From Nitratireductor aquibiodomus NL21 = JCM 21793 (GTDB lineage Bacteria > Pseudomonadota > Alphaproteobacteria > Rhizobiales > Rhizobiaceae), in the NCBI RefSeq assembly GCF_000615975.1, contig NZ_BAMP01000007.1:1-64000 (forward strand): a stretch of DNA of 64,000 nucleotides. The letters are read 5' to 3'. The position numbers were made by a program, and so were the translations under genes. Below the pieces are notes generated by a model that worked only from the letters and a program-made list of their open reading frames with translations, had not been told where the DNA came from and did not search any database. Below are positions 55,844 through 64,000 of the stretch, piece after piece (positions within the stretch are counted from its first letter, which is position 1; every line of letters starts with the position of its first letter).

Positions 55844-57783
55844 ATGCAAACAGCCGAGGTGACGCGCGTGAAATCGCCGCCCGACACACCCATTCTTGAT
55901 ACGGTCGGCACACCCGCCGACCTGAAGCGCCTTTCACAGGACGACCTTCCCCAGCTTGCCGACGAGCTGCGCGCGGAACTGATCGATGCGGTTTCGAAGA
56001 CCGGTGGCCATCTTGGGGCCGGGCTTGGCGTGGTCGAACTGACCGTGGCGTTGCACTATGTGTTCGACACGCCGGACGACCGGCTGATCTGGGACGTGGG
56101 CCACCAGGCCTATCCGCACAAGATCCTCACCGGGCGGCGCGACCGCATCCGCACGCTGCGCCAGGAGGGGGGGCTCTACGGCTTCACCAAGCGGTCGGAG
56201 AGCGAATACGATCCCTTCGGCACGGCGCATTCCTCCACCTCCATCTCGGCCGGCTCGGCATGGCCGTTGCCCATGGGCTCGCAGGGGAAAAGCACAATGT
56301 CATTGCGGTGATCGGCGACGGCGCCATGTCTGCAGGCATGGCCTATGAGGCGATGAACAATGCCGGTGCTCTCGATGCGCGGCTCATCGTCATTTTGAAC
56401 GACAACGACATGTCGATTGCTCCGCCGCAGGGCGCGATGAGCGCCTATCTGGCGCGTCTTGCCTCCGGACGCACATATCAGGGTGTGCGCGATTTCGGCA
56501 AGAAGCTGACTTCCTATCTCGGCGAGGGTGTCGACCGCGCCATCACGCGCGCCGTGGAGCACGCGCGCGGCTATGTGACCGGCGGTACGCTGTTTGAGGA
56601 AATGGGGTTCTTCCATATCGGCCCCATTGACGGGCACAATTTAAAGCACCTCGTTCCGGTCCTGAAGAATGTGCGCGACAACGGAAACGGGCCGGTGCTC
56701 ATCCATGTGGTGACGAAGAAGGGCAAGGGCTATCCACCAGCCGAGGCCGCTGCCGACAAGTATCATGGCGTCAACAGGTTCGACGTCATCACCGGCGCGC
56801 AGGCCAAGGCGCCTGCCAATGCGCCGAGTTACACCAAGGTGTTTGCTCAGTCGCTGGTTCAGGAAGCGCGCGAGGACGAGCGGATTGTCGCTGTGACGGC
56901 CGCCATGCCGTCGGGCACGGGGCTCGATCTTTTCGAGAAGGAGTTCCCCGAGCGCACCTTCGATGTCGGCATTGCCGAGCAGCACGCGGTGACGTTCGCC
57001 GCCGGTCTGGCAACCGAGGGGCTGCGCCCGTTTGCGGCGATCTATTCGACCTTTCTGCAGCGCGGCTATGACCAGGTGGTGCATGACGTGGCGCTGCAGA
57101 ACCTGCCGGTGCGTTTTGCCATCGACCGGGCGGGGTTTGTCGGCGCGGACGGCCCCACCCATTGTGGCGCTTTCGACATTACGTATCTGGCCAGCCTGCC
57201 GAATTTCGTCGTCATGGCAGCAAGCGACGAGGCGGAACTGCGGCACATGGTGCGCACGGCCGTCGAACACGATCAGGGACCGATTGCCTTCCGCTATCCG
57301 CGTGGCAATGGCGTTGGTGTCGAGATGCCGGAACGCGGCGAAGTGCTGGAACTCGGCAGGGGACGCGTGTTGCGCGAGGGCACGAAGGTGGCGCTGCTGT
57401 CGCTCGGAAGCAGGCTTGAGGACTGTTTGAAGGCGGCGGACGAACTGGATGCAGCAGGCCTTTCGACGACCGTGGCCGATGCGCGGTTCGCCAAGCCGCT
57501 GGACACGGCGCTCATCCGGCGACTGGCGCTTGAGCATGAGGTGCTGATACCTATTGAGGAGGGCGCGATTGGCGGCTTCGGCTCGCATGTCCTGCACTTC
57601 CTGGCCCATGAAGGTCTGCTTGAGAGCGGCGTGAAGGTGCGGCCCATGGCCATGCCGGATCGCTTCATCAACCATGCCAAGCCCGAGCGTATGGTGGAGG
57701 ATGCGGGGCTCGATGCGGGAGCGATTGTGCGCACTGTGTTCGCCGCCCTGGGGCAGAGTGCCGAGAGTGCAGCGCGTGCATGA
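55844..57783 (+). CDS. dxs: 1-deoxy-D-xylulose-5-phosphate synthase, frameshifted
   Basis: A 646-residue thiamine-diphosphate enzyme after repair, the first step of the MEP pathway. N-terminal markers are [38 protein letters not shown] and [17 protein letters not shown]. The ThDP motif is [19 protein letters not shown], and later parts include [15 protein letters not shown] and [12 protein letters not shown]. One C is missing near 56254, where [20 protein letters not shown] should continue. The start could be ATG 55844, GTG 55841 or a further GTG downstream. ispE at 17901 serves the same pathway. Confidence 0.9.
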
Positions 57784-57805
57784 GAATAGGGCGAGGGCGA
57801 AGAGG

Positions 57806-57974
57806 GGCGCAGTTTACCCCCCTCTGGCCTACCGGCCATCTCCCCCTCAAGGGGGAGATCGGGCTGCAGGAAAGCAGCATTCTCCCTTGATCGTCTGGTA
57901 GGACCAGTGACACCTCCAATCTCCCCCCCTTGAGAGGGAGATGCCTGGCAAGGCAGAGGGGGGTGAACTGCGCC
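57806..57974. repeat. RIME-like composite palindromic intergenic element
   Basis: Outer arms 57806-57826 and 57954-57974 (21 bases) are reverse complements with one mismatch. Inside are two hairpins: ATCTCCCC and GGGGAGAT near 57838-57859, and an imperfect CTCCCCCC/GAGGGAG near 57920-57942. Same two-palindrome layout as the element at 112-272 but a different sequence. It fills the space between dxs and tlyA. Confidence 0.72.
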
Positions 57975-58002
57975 GTCCAAAAATGCCGTGCGGAATGCCG
58001 GC

Positions 58003-58737
58003 ATGAGGCTCGACCAGTTTCTCGTGGAGCGTGGATTTTTTGGCAGTCGCGCCCGCGCCCGCGACGCAATTCTGCGCGGCACGGTGAAGGTGGACGGCAT
58101 CCCGGCGAAAAAGCCGGGGCAGACGGTCGCGCCCACTGCCGGGGTCGCCGTCGATGACCCGGCCAGCGCCTATGTTTCGCGCGCGGCACTGAAACTCCTT
58201 CATGGCCTCGACGTCTTCGGTTTCGACCCGGCCGGTTGCCATGCACTCGACATCGGTGCCTCGACCGGCGGTTTCACGCAGGTGCTTCTGGAGCGCGGTG
58301 CGGACCATGTCACGGCCATCGATGTGGGCACCGGCCAGATGGATGCGCGCATTGCCGGCGATCCGCGCGTGACCGCGCTGGAAGGGGTGAATGCACGGCA
58401 CCTGGGCATGGAGCACCTGAGCGCGCGGACACCGGATTTTCTCGTTTCGGATGTGAGCTTCATTTCGCTCAAGCTCGCCCTGCCGCCGGCGCTCGCCCTT
58501 GCCGCGCCGGGAGCGCGCGCCATCTTTCTGGTGAAGCCGCAATTCGAGGCGGGCCGGGAGGCGATCGGCAAGGGCGGATTGCTGCGCGATCCGGCGCGCG
58601 CGGAGGAGATTGCCGACGATCTGAAGAATTGGCTGGGGACGAATGCCGGCTGGCGGGCGACAGGGCTTGCGCCATCACCCATCGAAGGCGGAGACGGAAA
58701 CCGCGAATTTCTACTGGCCGGGCGCAGGGACCGATGA
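58003..58737 (+). CDS. tlyA: TlyA-family rRNA 2'-O-methyltransferase / hemolysin-like protein
   Basis: A 244-residue protein. An N-terminal S4 RNA-binding domain (residues 1-60, MRLDQFLVERGFFGSRARARDAI) is followed by a FtsJ-like methyltransferase with HALDIGASTGGFTQVLLE and FLVKPQFEAGREAIGKGG. TlyA homologues 2'-O-methylate rRNA in mycobacteria; the role here is inferred. The ATG at 58003 begins the family-typical sequence. It overlaps the next gene by four bases (ATGA). Confidence 0.87.
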   Translation: MRLDQFLVERGFFGSRARARDAILRGTVKVDGIPAKKPGQTVAPTAGVAVDDPASAYVSRAALKLLHGLDVFGFDPAGCHALDIGASTGGFTQVLLERGADHVTAIDVGTGQMDARIAGDPRVTALEGVNARHLGMEHLSARTPDFLVSDVSFISLKLALPPALALAAPGARAIFLVKPQFEAGREAIGKGGLLRDPARAEEIADDLKNWLGTNAGWRATGLAPSPIEGGDGNREFLLAGRRDR

Positions 58738-59975
58738 GCGAAACGCTGACGATTGATCATCTGGGTGCACAGGGCGACGGCGTGGTGGCCACGCCGGCGG
58801 GTCCCGTCTATGTGCCATTTGCTCTTCCGGGCGAGGTGGTGGAAGCGGAACTGCGCAAGGGGCGCGCTGCAAAGACGACATTACGTGAGGCATCGCCCGA
58901 GCGCATCGAACCCGCCTGCCGGCATTTTGGCGATTGTGGCGGCTGCGTGGTGCAGCATCTTGAAACGGGCGCCTATCTCGCATGGAAACGCGACAAGGTG
59001 GTGCATGCGCTGGAGGCGCGCGGTGTCGAGGCTGAGGTCGAAGACGCGCTTGCCTGTTCGCCTGAGACGCGCCGGCGCGTAACGTTTACCGCAAGGCGGC
59101 TGGGATCGGAGGTTCTTCTGGGCTTCAATGCCGCGCAGAGCCATCGCATCGTCGTGATCGAGGAGTGCCCGGTGGCAACCCCCGGTATCGTGGCGGCGCT
59201 CGGCGATTTGCGGGACCTCGCCAGGGCCATCGCGGCGACGCCAAAGCCGTTTCACCTGACGGTGACGGAAACCCGCACCGGGCTCGACATTGCAGCCGCC
59301 GGCGCTGGGCGGCTTGGCGAAAAACAGCGCCGTGCGGTGATCGATCTGGCGCTGGCAAAGGGATTTGCTCGGCTTTCGGCTGATGGCGAGATCATCGTGG
59401 AGGGCCAGAAGCCGAGCGTTATGTTCGGCGACGTGCCGGTGGCCATTCCGCCGGCGGGTTTTCTGCAGGCCACGCTTGCTGCGGAAGAGGCAATGGCCGG
59501 GCTGGTGAGCAAACATCTGGAGGGGTGCAGGCACGTTGCCGACCTATTTGCCGGCAGCGGCACATTCGCGCTACGACTGGCGCAGAAGGCGCGGGTCTAT
59601 GCGGCTGAAGGCGATGCGATTGCGCTTGCCACGCTCGATATCGCCGCACGGCAATGGCCCTCTTTGAAGCCGGTGACGGCGGAAAAACGCGATCTCTTCC
59701 ATCGCCCCCTTCTGACGAAGGAACTGGCGCAGTTCGACGGTCTCGTGTTCGATCCGCCGCGCGCGGGGGCGGAGTTTCAATGCCGGCAGATCGCACGTTC
59801 CGATGTGAAGCGGGTTGCGGCGGTTTCGTGCAATCCGGGCACGCTGGCGCGGGATCTGGCGATCCTTGTTGCCGGGGGCTACCGGGTCACGCGGATTGTT
59901 CCGATCGATCAGTTTCTCTGGTCGCCGCATGTGGAAGCGGTGGCGCTTCTGGAGAAGAAGCCAAAGCGGCGCTGA
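58734..59975 (+). CDS. 23S rRNA (uracil-5-)-methyltransferase, RumA/RlmD family
   Basis: A 413-residue enzyme. The N-terminal TRAM domain is followed by an iron-sulfur cluster motif (CRHFGDCGGC with a further Cys in ECPVAT). The SAM domain includes VADLFAGSGTFALRL, FDPPRAGAEFQ and the catalytic cysteine in AVSCNPGTLARDL. It is an rRNA or tRNA uridine C5-methylase; the exact target is not fixed. Translation is coupled to tlyA by a four-base overlap. The stop abuts the sirtuin gene's stop on the other strand. Confidence 0.85.
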   Translation: MSETLTIDHLGAQGDGVVATPAGPVYVPFALPGEVVEAELRKGRAAKTTLREASPERIEPACRHFGDCGGCVVQHLETGAYLAWKRDKVVHALEARGVEAEVEDALACSPETRRRVTFTARRLGSEVLLGFNAAQSHRIVVIEECPVATPGIVAALGDLRDLARAIAATPKPFHLTVTETRTGLDIAAAGAGRLGEKQRRAVIDLALAKGFARLSADGEIIVEGQKPSVMFGDVPVAIPPAGFLQATLAAEEAMAGLVSKHLEGCRHVADLFAGSGTFALRLAQKARVYAAEGDAIALATLDIAARQWPSLKPVTAEKRDLFHRPLLTKELAQFDGLVFDPPRAGAEFQCRQIARSDVKRVAAVSCNPGTLARDLAILVAGGYRVTRIVPIDQFLWSPHVEAVALLEKKPKRR

Positions 59976-60676
59976 TCAGCTCTTCAAAAGCATGTCGACA
60001 TAGGACGGCACGACCCGGCTGGCCGGTCCGTGGACGGCCTCGTCGAAATCATCGAACGTATCCGACGGTTCGAGATTGAGCTCGATCGTATGAGCGCCGG
60101 CCCGGCCCGCTTCCTGAACAAACTGCGCAGCCGGATAAACATTGCCGGACGTGCCGATGGAGATGAAGAGACCCGCAGCGCGGAGCGCGTCGTAGATGCG
60201 CTCCATCTGGTAGGGCATTTCACCGAACCAGACGACGTCAGGGCGCAGGTGCCCGACCGTGGCGCAGGCGGGGCAGGGCGTTTCGAGCGACATGTCGCCT
60301 TCCCACGGGCTACGATCACCGCAATGGGTGCAGAGCGCGCTGCGGTGTTCGCCATGCATGTGGATGAGGTTTTTCGAGCCGGCGCGTTCATGGAGGTCGT
60401 CGATATTCTGGGTGACGAGCAGAACCTCACCGGAGAATTCCCGCTCCAGCCGGGCGAGTGCGCGGTGGGCATCGTTGGGCTCCAGTTCAGCGATCCTGCG
60501 TCGGCGCATGTTGTAGAAATCATGCACCAGCGCGGGATTGGCGGCAAAGCCTCTGGCGTTGCTACATCGCGGTAGTCGATCTTCGACCACAACCCGTTCT
60601 TGTCGCGGAAGGTGTCCACGCCCGATTCTGCGGAGACTCCCGCGCCGGTGAGTATGACGATCCGCCGATAATCCAT
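59976..60676 (-). CDS. cobB: NAD-dependent protein deacylase (Sir2, SIRT5-like), frameshifted
   Basis: A 233-residue sirtuin after repair. Markers are VILTGAGVSAESGVDTFRDKNGLW at the N-terminus, TQNIDDLHERAG, the catalytic histidine in HMHGEH, and the zinc cysteines CTHCG and CPAC. The HDFYNMRRRR segment carries the Tyr-x-x-Arg pair of deacylases that also remove succinyl and malonyl groups. A base is missing near 60548. The ATG at 60676 overlaps the tldD stop by one base, so the two genes form an operon. Confidence 0.83.
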
Positions 60677-62091
60677 CAGGTCTGCGTGCCGCCCACGGTC
60701 ATCTGGTCCATGCGCAGATGCGGCTGGCCGACGCCGACGGGCACGCCCTGTCCGGCCTTGCCGCACATGCCGATGCCATTGTCGAGGGTCATGTCATTGC
60801 CGACCATGGAAACGCGGTGCATGGCGTCCGGGCCATTGCCGATCAGCATGGCGCCTTAACGGGCTGGGTGACCTTGCCGTCCTCGATCATGTAGGCCTCG
60901 GTGCAGCCGAACACGAACTTGCCGGAGGTGATGTCCACCTGACCGCCGCCGAAGGACACGGCGTAAATGCCCTTCTTTACAGAGGCGATGATTTCTTCGG
61001 GCGTCCTGTCGCCGCCCGTCATGTAGGTGTTGGTCATGCGGGGCATGGGCTCATGCGCATAGGATTCGCGCCGACCGTTGCCGGTGGGGGCCATGCCCAT
61101 CAGGCGGGCGTTCTGGCGATCCTGCATGTAGCCGACCAGCTTTCCGTCCTCGATCAGCACATTGCGGCCCGACGGGGTGCCTTCATCATCAATGGTAAGC
61201 GAACCGCGTCGCTCCGAGATGGTGCCGTCATCGACAACGGTCACACCCTTTGCTGCGACCTGCTCCCCCATCAGCCGGCGAAGGCGGAGGTCTTCTTGCG
61301 GTTGAAATCGCCTTCGAGCCCGTGCCCGACAGCTTCATGCAGCATGACGCCCGGCCAGCCATTGGCGAGCACGATATCGAAGGTGCCGGCAGGCGCGGGT
61401 ACGGCTTCAAGGTTGACAAGAGCCTGGCGCAGCGCCTCGCTCGCGGCGAACTGCCAGGAATCCTCGGCCAGAAACTCGCCAAAACTCTTGCGTCCGCCCA
61501 TGCCATAGGAGCCGGTTTCCTGCCGGTCGCCATCGCCGACCATGACCGAGACATTGACGCGCACAAGCGGGCGGATGTCGCGGGCGATCTGGCCGTCGGC
61601 ACGCACGATTTCCACATGCTGCCATGAGGCGGCTAGCGAGGCTGTGACCTGCCGTACGCGCGGGTCTTTCGCACGAAGCCAGCCATCGATTTCCTGCAGG
61701 AGCTTCGCTTTTTCCTCAAAGCCCGGCGAGGTGATCGGGTTCTCGTCTCCATAAAGACGCTGATTCGTGCCGGCGGGAGCGTGGCGAGATTTCCCGAATA
61801 TCCGTCCTTGACGGTGGAAACGGCGTCGGCGGCACGGCGCAGCGAGGCTTCGGACAACTCGCTGGAGTGGGCATAGCCCGACGCTTCACCGGCAACGGCG
61901 CGCAGGCCAAAACCCTGATCGGTGTTGAAGCTCGCGGTCTTCAGGCGCCCATCGTCGAAAACAAGCGCTTCCCCTTCCCTGTATTCAAGGAAGAGTTCTC
62001 CGTCATCCGCGCCGCTGATCGTGTCGGCAACGAGGGATTTCAGACGATCAGGGGAGCAATCGAATGCGTCGAGAAGCGATTTGGCGGTCAT
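60676..62091 (-). CDS. tldD: metalloprotease TldD, three frameshifts
   Basis: A 472-residue zinc protease subunit after repair, the partner of TldE/PmbA in peptide maturation and antitoxin processing. The active site motif is [15 protein letters not shown], and the C-terminal parts [12 protein letters not shown] and [16 protein letters not shown], ending [19 protein letters not shown], are typical. Bases are missing near 61772, 61274 and 60854; adding all three restores one frame and a span divisible by three. AGGA stands eight bases before the ATG at 62091; 62121 is a longer alternative. A short hairpin (62111-62130) lies just upstream. Confidence 0.85.
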
Positions 62092-62174
62092 GTACAATAT
62101 CCTGTCGAAACTCCCTTTCATTTAAGGGAGCAGGTGCACGCAATCCAGTGCGGCTTGGACAGGAACTTCCGCGA

Positions 62175-62687
62175 TTAGCGGGGCAGGGCGTCGAAACCTT
62201 CCGCGAAACCGTTGAGGTCAACGGGGATGCCAATGCCTTCTTCCGGGGTCTGGAAGACGATGAAGGTGGCGGACTGGCCGGTCTTGAAAGTTTCCACAAG
62301 CTGATCCTCAAGGATCACCTCGGCATAACAGCCATCCTGGAAACAGCGCACGAAATAGGCGCGGCCGATATCCTTGCCGTCCACATTGAGGCCGAGCCCG
62401 TTGGGCAGGAGCACGCCGAGCGGCGCCAGAACGCGCAGGATCTCGGCCTTTCCGTCGGCAGTGCGCAGCACAACGACGGAAAGACCCATCTCCGGTCGGT
62501 CTTCTGCGACAACATTCTGCATCATCGCGCACTGCTCGCTGGAGGCGCCGGCCGGCGTGTCGCAAAGGATCGACCAGGCACCATGAGTTGAGCGAACCGT
62601 CCCGCTCTGCTGCGCATGCGCGCCCAGAACGGGGAAAACGGTCATCGCGAGCGCGGCGGCGGCGCATTTGAGGAAGGACGTGCTCAT
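62175..62687 (-). CDS. invasion-associated locus B (IalB) family protein
   Basis: A 170-residue periplasmic protein. The signal peptide (about residues 1-25, ending in GAHAQ) precedes a domain with THGAWSILCDTPAG and EQCAMMQNV, then GKDIGRAYFVRCFQDGCYAEV, where two cysteine pairs are likely disulfide-bonded. IalB of Bartonella is linked to erythrocyte entry, but free-living Rhizobiales carry several paralogues, so a virulence role must not be assumed. It lies 83 bases upstream of tldD on the same strand. Confidence 0.83.
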   Translation of the reverse strand: MSTSFLKCAAAALAMTVFPVLGAHAQQSGTVRSTHGAWSILCDTPAGASSEQCAMMQNVVAEDRPEMGLSVVVLRTADGKAEILRVLAPLGVLLPNGLGLNVDGKDIGRAYFVRCFQDGCYAEVILEDQLVETFKTGQSATFIVFQTPEEGIGIPVDLNGFAEGFDALPR

Positions 62688-63040
62688 GGTTCCTGGCTCC
62701 CGTACGAATCAGGGCAATTTATCCTGCGATCGCGGTTGGCGAAAAGGGATGGCGTCGGCAAAAGATTGGGAAAACCCGTTTATGCGAAATCAATAATGAC
62801 ATTTGCGGGCAATTCCGACCGAAATGGGACGCCCCGGCGTTTTGTGCTATTGCACTTTCAATATGGACGGCAGTATGAGCCTGCCGAAGGGGCGCAAAAA
62901 TGCCGCACGTCGCATCCAACGCCTTCCTTGCGGTTCAAATGAGAGTATGGTTTGAACGCGCCTATAAAAAGCCAGAATTCCCTTTGCGGCAAAACCGGAT
63001 CATCCGGCTTGCCGTGTCGCCACGGGAGATGACGAGGGTT
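62688..63040. other. intergenic promoter region of the cytochrome oxidase operon
   Basis: These 353 bases separate ialB from ctaC, which are divergently transcribed. No gene is apparent on either strand. Short palindromes occur, such as CCGGATCATCCGG near 62996-63008, just before the ctaC start. I see no clear regulator-binding signature beyond this. Confidence 0.5.
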
Positions 63041-63900
63041 ATGAAGAATATCGCTGTTGGCCTTGCCACTCTGCCGTTTCTCGCCACGGGCGCCGTTGCT
63101 GCGCAACCAGAGCCTGGCAGATGCGCTTTCAACCGGCTGCAACCGGCATCATGCAGGAGATCACCTGGTTCGAGGAATACACTTTGTGGTTCATCGTGCC
63201 GATCACCATTCTCGTGATGGCCTTGCTGGCGTGGTGCATTTTGCGTTTCCGCGCAAAGGCAAACCCCACGCCATCGCGCACCAGCCACAACACGCTGATC
63301 GAAGTCATCTGGACCGTTGGTCCGGTGATCGTGCTTCTGTTCCTTGCGGTGCCGTCCTTCCAGCTTCTGACGGCGCAGTACACGCCCGAAGAGGAGCCGG
63401 CATTCACCATCAAGGCGACCGGCGTCCAGTGGTACTGGGATTACGAATACCAGCTTGAAGAGCCTGTTTCCTTCAGCTCTCTCATGCTCAAGGAAGACGA
63501 GCGCGCCGACGCGGGCAAGGAAGACAAGTCCGTCTATCCGCGCCTTCTGGCAGTGGACAATGAAATCGTTGTCCCCGTGGATGCCACCGTGCGCGTTCTC
63601 GTGACGGCCAGCGACGTGATCCACGCTTTTGCCATGCCGGCTTTTGGCATCAAGGTGGACGCCGTTCCCGGTCGCATCAACGAGACCTGGTTCAAGGCCG
63701 AGAAGGAAGGCCTTTATTATGGCCAGTGCTCGGAACTGTGCGGCAAGGACCATGCCTATATGCCGATTGCCATCCGCGTTGTGGCTCAAGACCAATATGA
63801 CACCTGGATCGCAGCCGCGGGCGAGGACCTCGCCGGCGCCAACAAGGCTTTGATGGCCGCGATCGAGGGCAAGACGAAAGTTGCGTCTGCTGGCGAATGA
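63041..63900 (+). CDS. ctaC: cytochrome c oxidase subunit II, frameshifted
   Basis: A 286-residue aa3-type oxidase subunit after repair. The signal peptide (about residues 1-22) is followed by two membrane helices (TLWFIVPITILVMALLAW and VIWTVGPVIVLLFLAVP). The periplasmic CuA domain has the copper ligands in GQCSELCGKDHAYMPI. One base is missing near 63114, in the N-terminal WQMRFQPAATGIMQEI region. ctaD begins 38 bases downstream. Confidence 0.92.
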
Positions 63901-63938
63901 GCCGGCAGACGTCTAGAGAGGAAATGGAGCGGTAGGAA

Positions 63939-64000
63939 ATGGCAGGCGCTACAACCCAAGACGCCCATGGCGAACACAAGCCAACCGGATGGACCCGGTG
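63939..64000 (+). CDS. ctaD: cytochrome c oxidase subunit I, 5' end only
   Basis: The first 20 codons (MAGATTQDAHGEHKPTGWTR) are visible; the gene runs out of the window. The position directly after subunit II, with GGAGCGGTAGGAA before the ATG at 63939, supports ctaD. Identity rests mainly on gene order, since the short N-terminus is variable. Confidence 0.75.
   Translation, partial: MAGATTQDAHGEHKPTGWTR

Noticed and set aside
62175-62687. Reading the IalB-like gene as a virulence factor
   Set aside because: The family is common in non-pathogenic Rhizobiales; nothing else in the window suggests pathogenicity.

Overview
The window reads as chromosome of a GC-rich alphaproteobacterium of the order Hyphomicrobiales (Rhizobiales), probably close to Phyllobacteriaceae. 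The signs are a split ATP synthase operon (atpI-B-E-F'-F without the F1 genes), an ialB-like gene beside tldD and coxB, a pdxH / dnaJ-like / fabI / aroC / ribB block, DUF6101 and DUF1344 proteins, and intergenic mosaic palindromes of the rhizobial type. The genus is not fixed by what I can see. There are no rRNA genes, convincing tRNAs, insertion sequences, prophage or CRISPR arrays. Nearly everything is housekeeping or ordinary metabolic sequence.

Layout. 0-7 kb: a rhamnulose-phosphate aldolase/dehydrogenase fusion with its SorC regulator, a small glycine-rich lipoprotein, a BCCT transporter and a polysaccharide deacetylase. 7-14 kb: a YfgM-like protein, Der GTPase, a SleB-type wall hydrolase and the F0 ATP synthase operon with its promoter and terminator. 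14-22 kb: a TetR/NnrU divergent pair with a perfect operator palindrome, RNase HII, a radical SAM protein, MoaB, IspE, an S49 peptidase, a tRNA methyltransferase-like protein and a polyprenyl diphosphate synthase. 22-30 kb: a TPR-LysM fusion, a TylF-like methyltransferase, and glycyl-tRNA synthetase alpha and beta (the beta subunit with an odd low-GC insert). 30-36.5 kb: TsaC, a D-2-hydroxyacid dehydrogenase-type flavoprotein, UbiA and PurD. 36.5-41.3 kb: the one accessory-looking island, an Lrp regulator divergent from a PLP lyase, an amino-acid binding protein, a FAD amine/amino-acid oxidase and an ABC permease with no ATPase. 41.3-51.4 kb: acyl-CoA dehydrogenase plus hydratase, PdxH, a DnaJ-like protein, FabI, AroC and RibB. 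51.4-64 kb: an MFS/TetR pair with three operator palindromes, an HDAC-like protein, XseB-Dxs-TlyA-RNA methyltransferase, a sirtuin, TldD, an IalB-like protein and the start of the cytochrome oxidase operon (ctaC, ctaD).

The most striking global observation concerns sequence quality. Eighteen single-base gaps break fifteen genes, including der, atpE, dxs, ribB and ctaC. Every one is repaired by adding one base, and each repaired span becomes a multiple of three. I read them as deletion errors of the assembly and annotate the genes as whole loci with the break marked. I did not find a convincing new biological system. The best leads are the ATPase-less amino-acid island, the TPR-LysM fusion, the GlyS insert, the two multi-palindrome operators, and the families of composite intergenic repeats.
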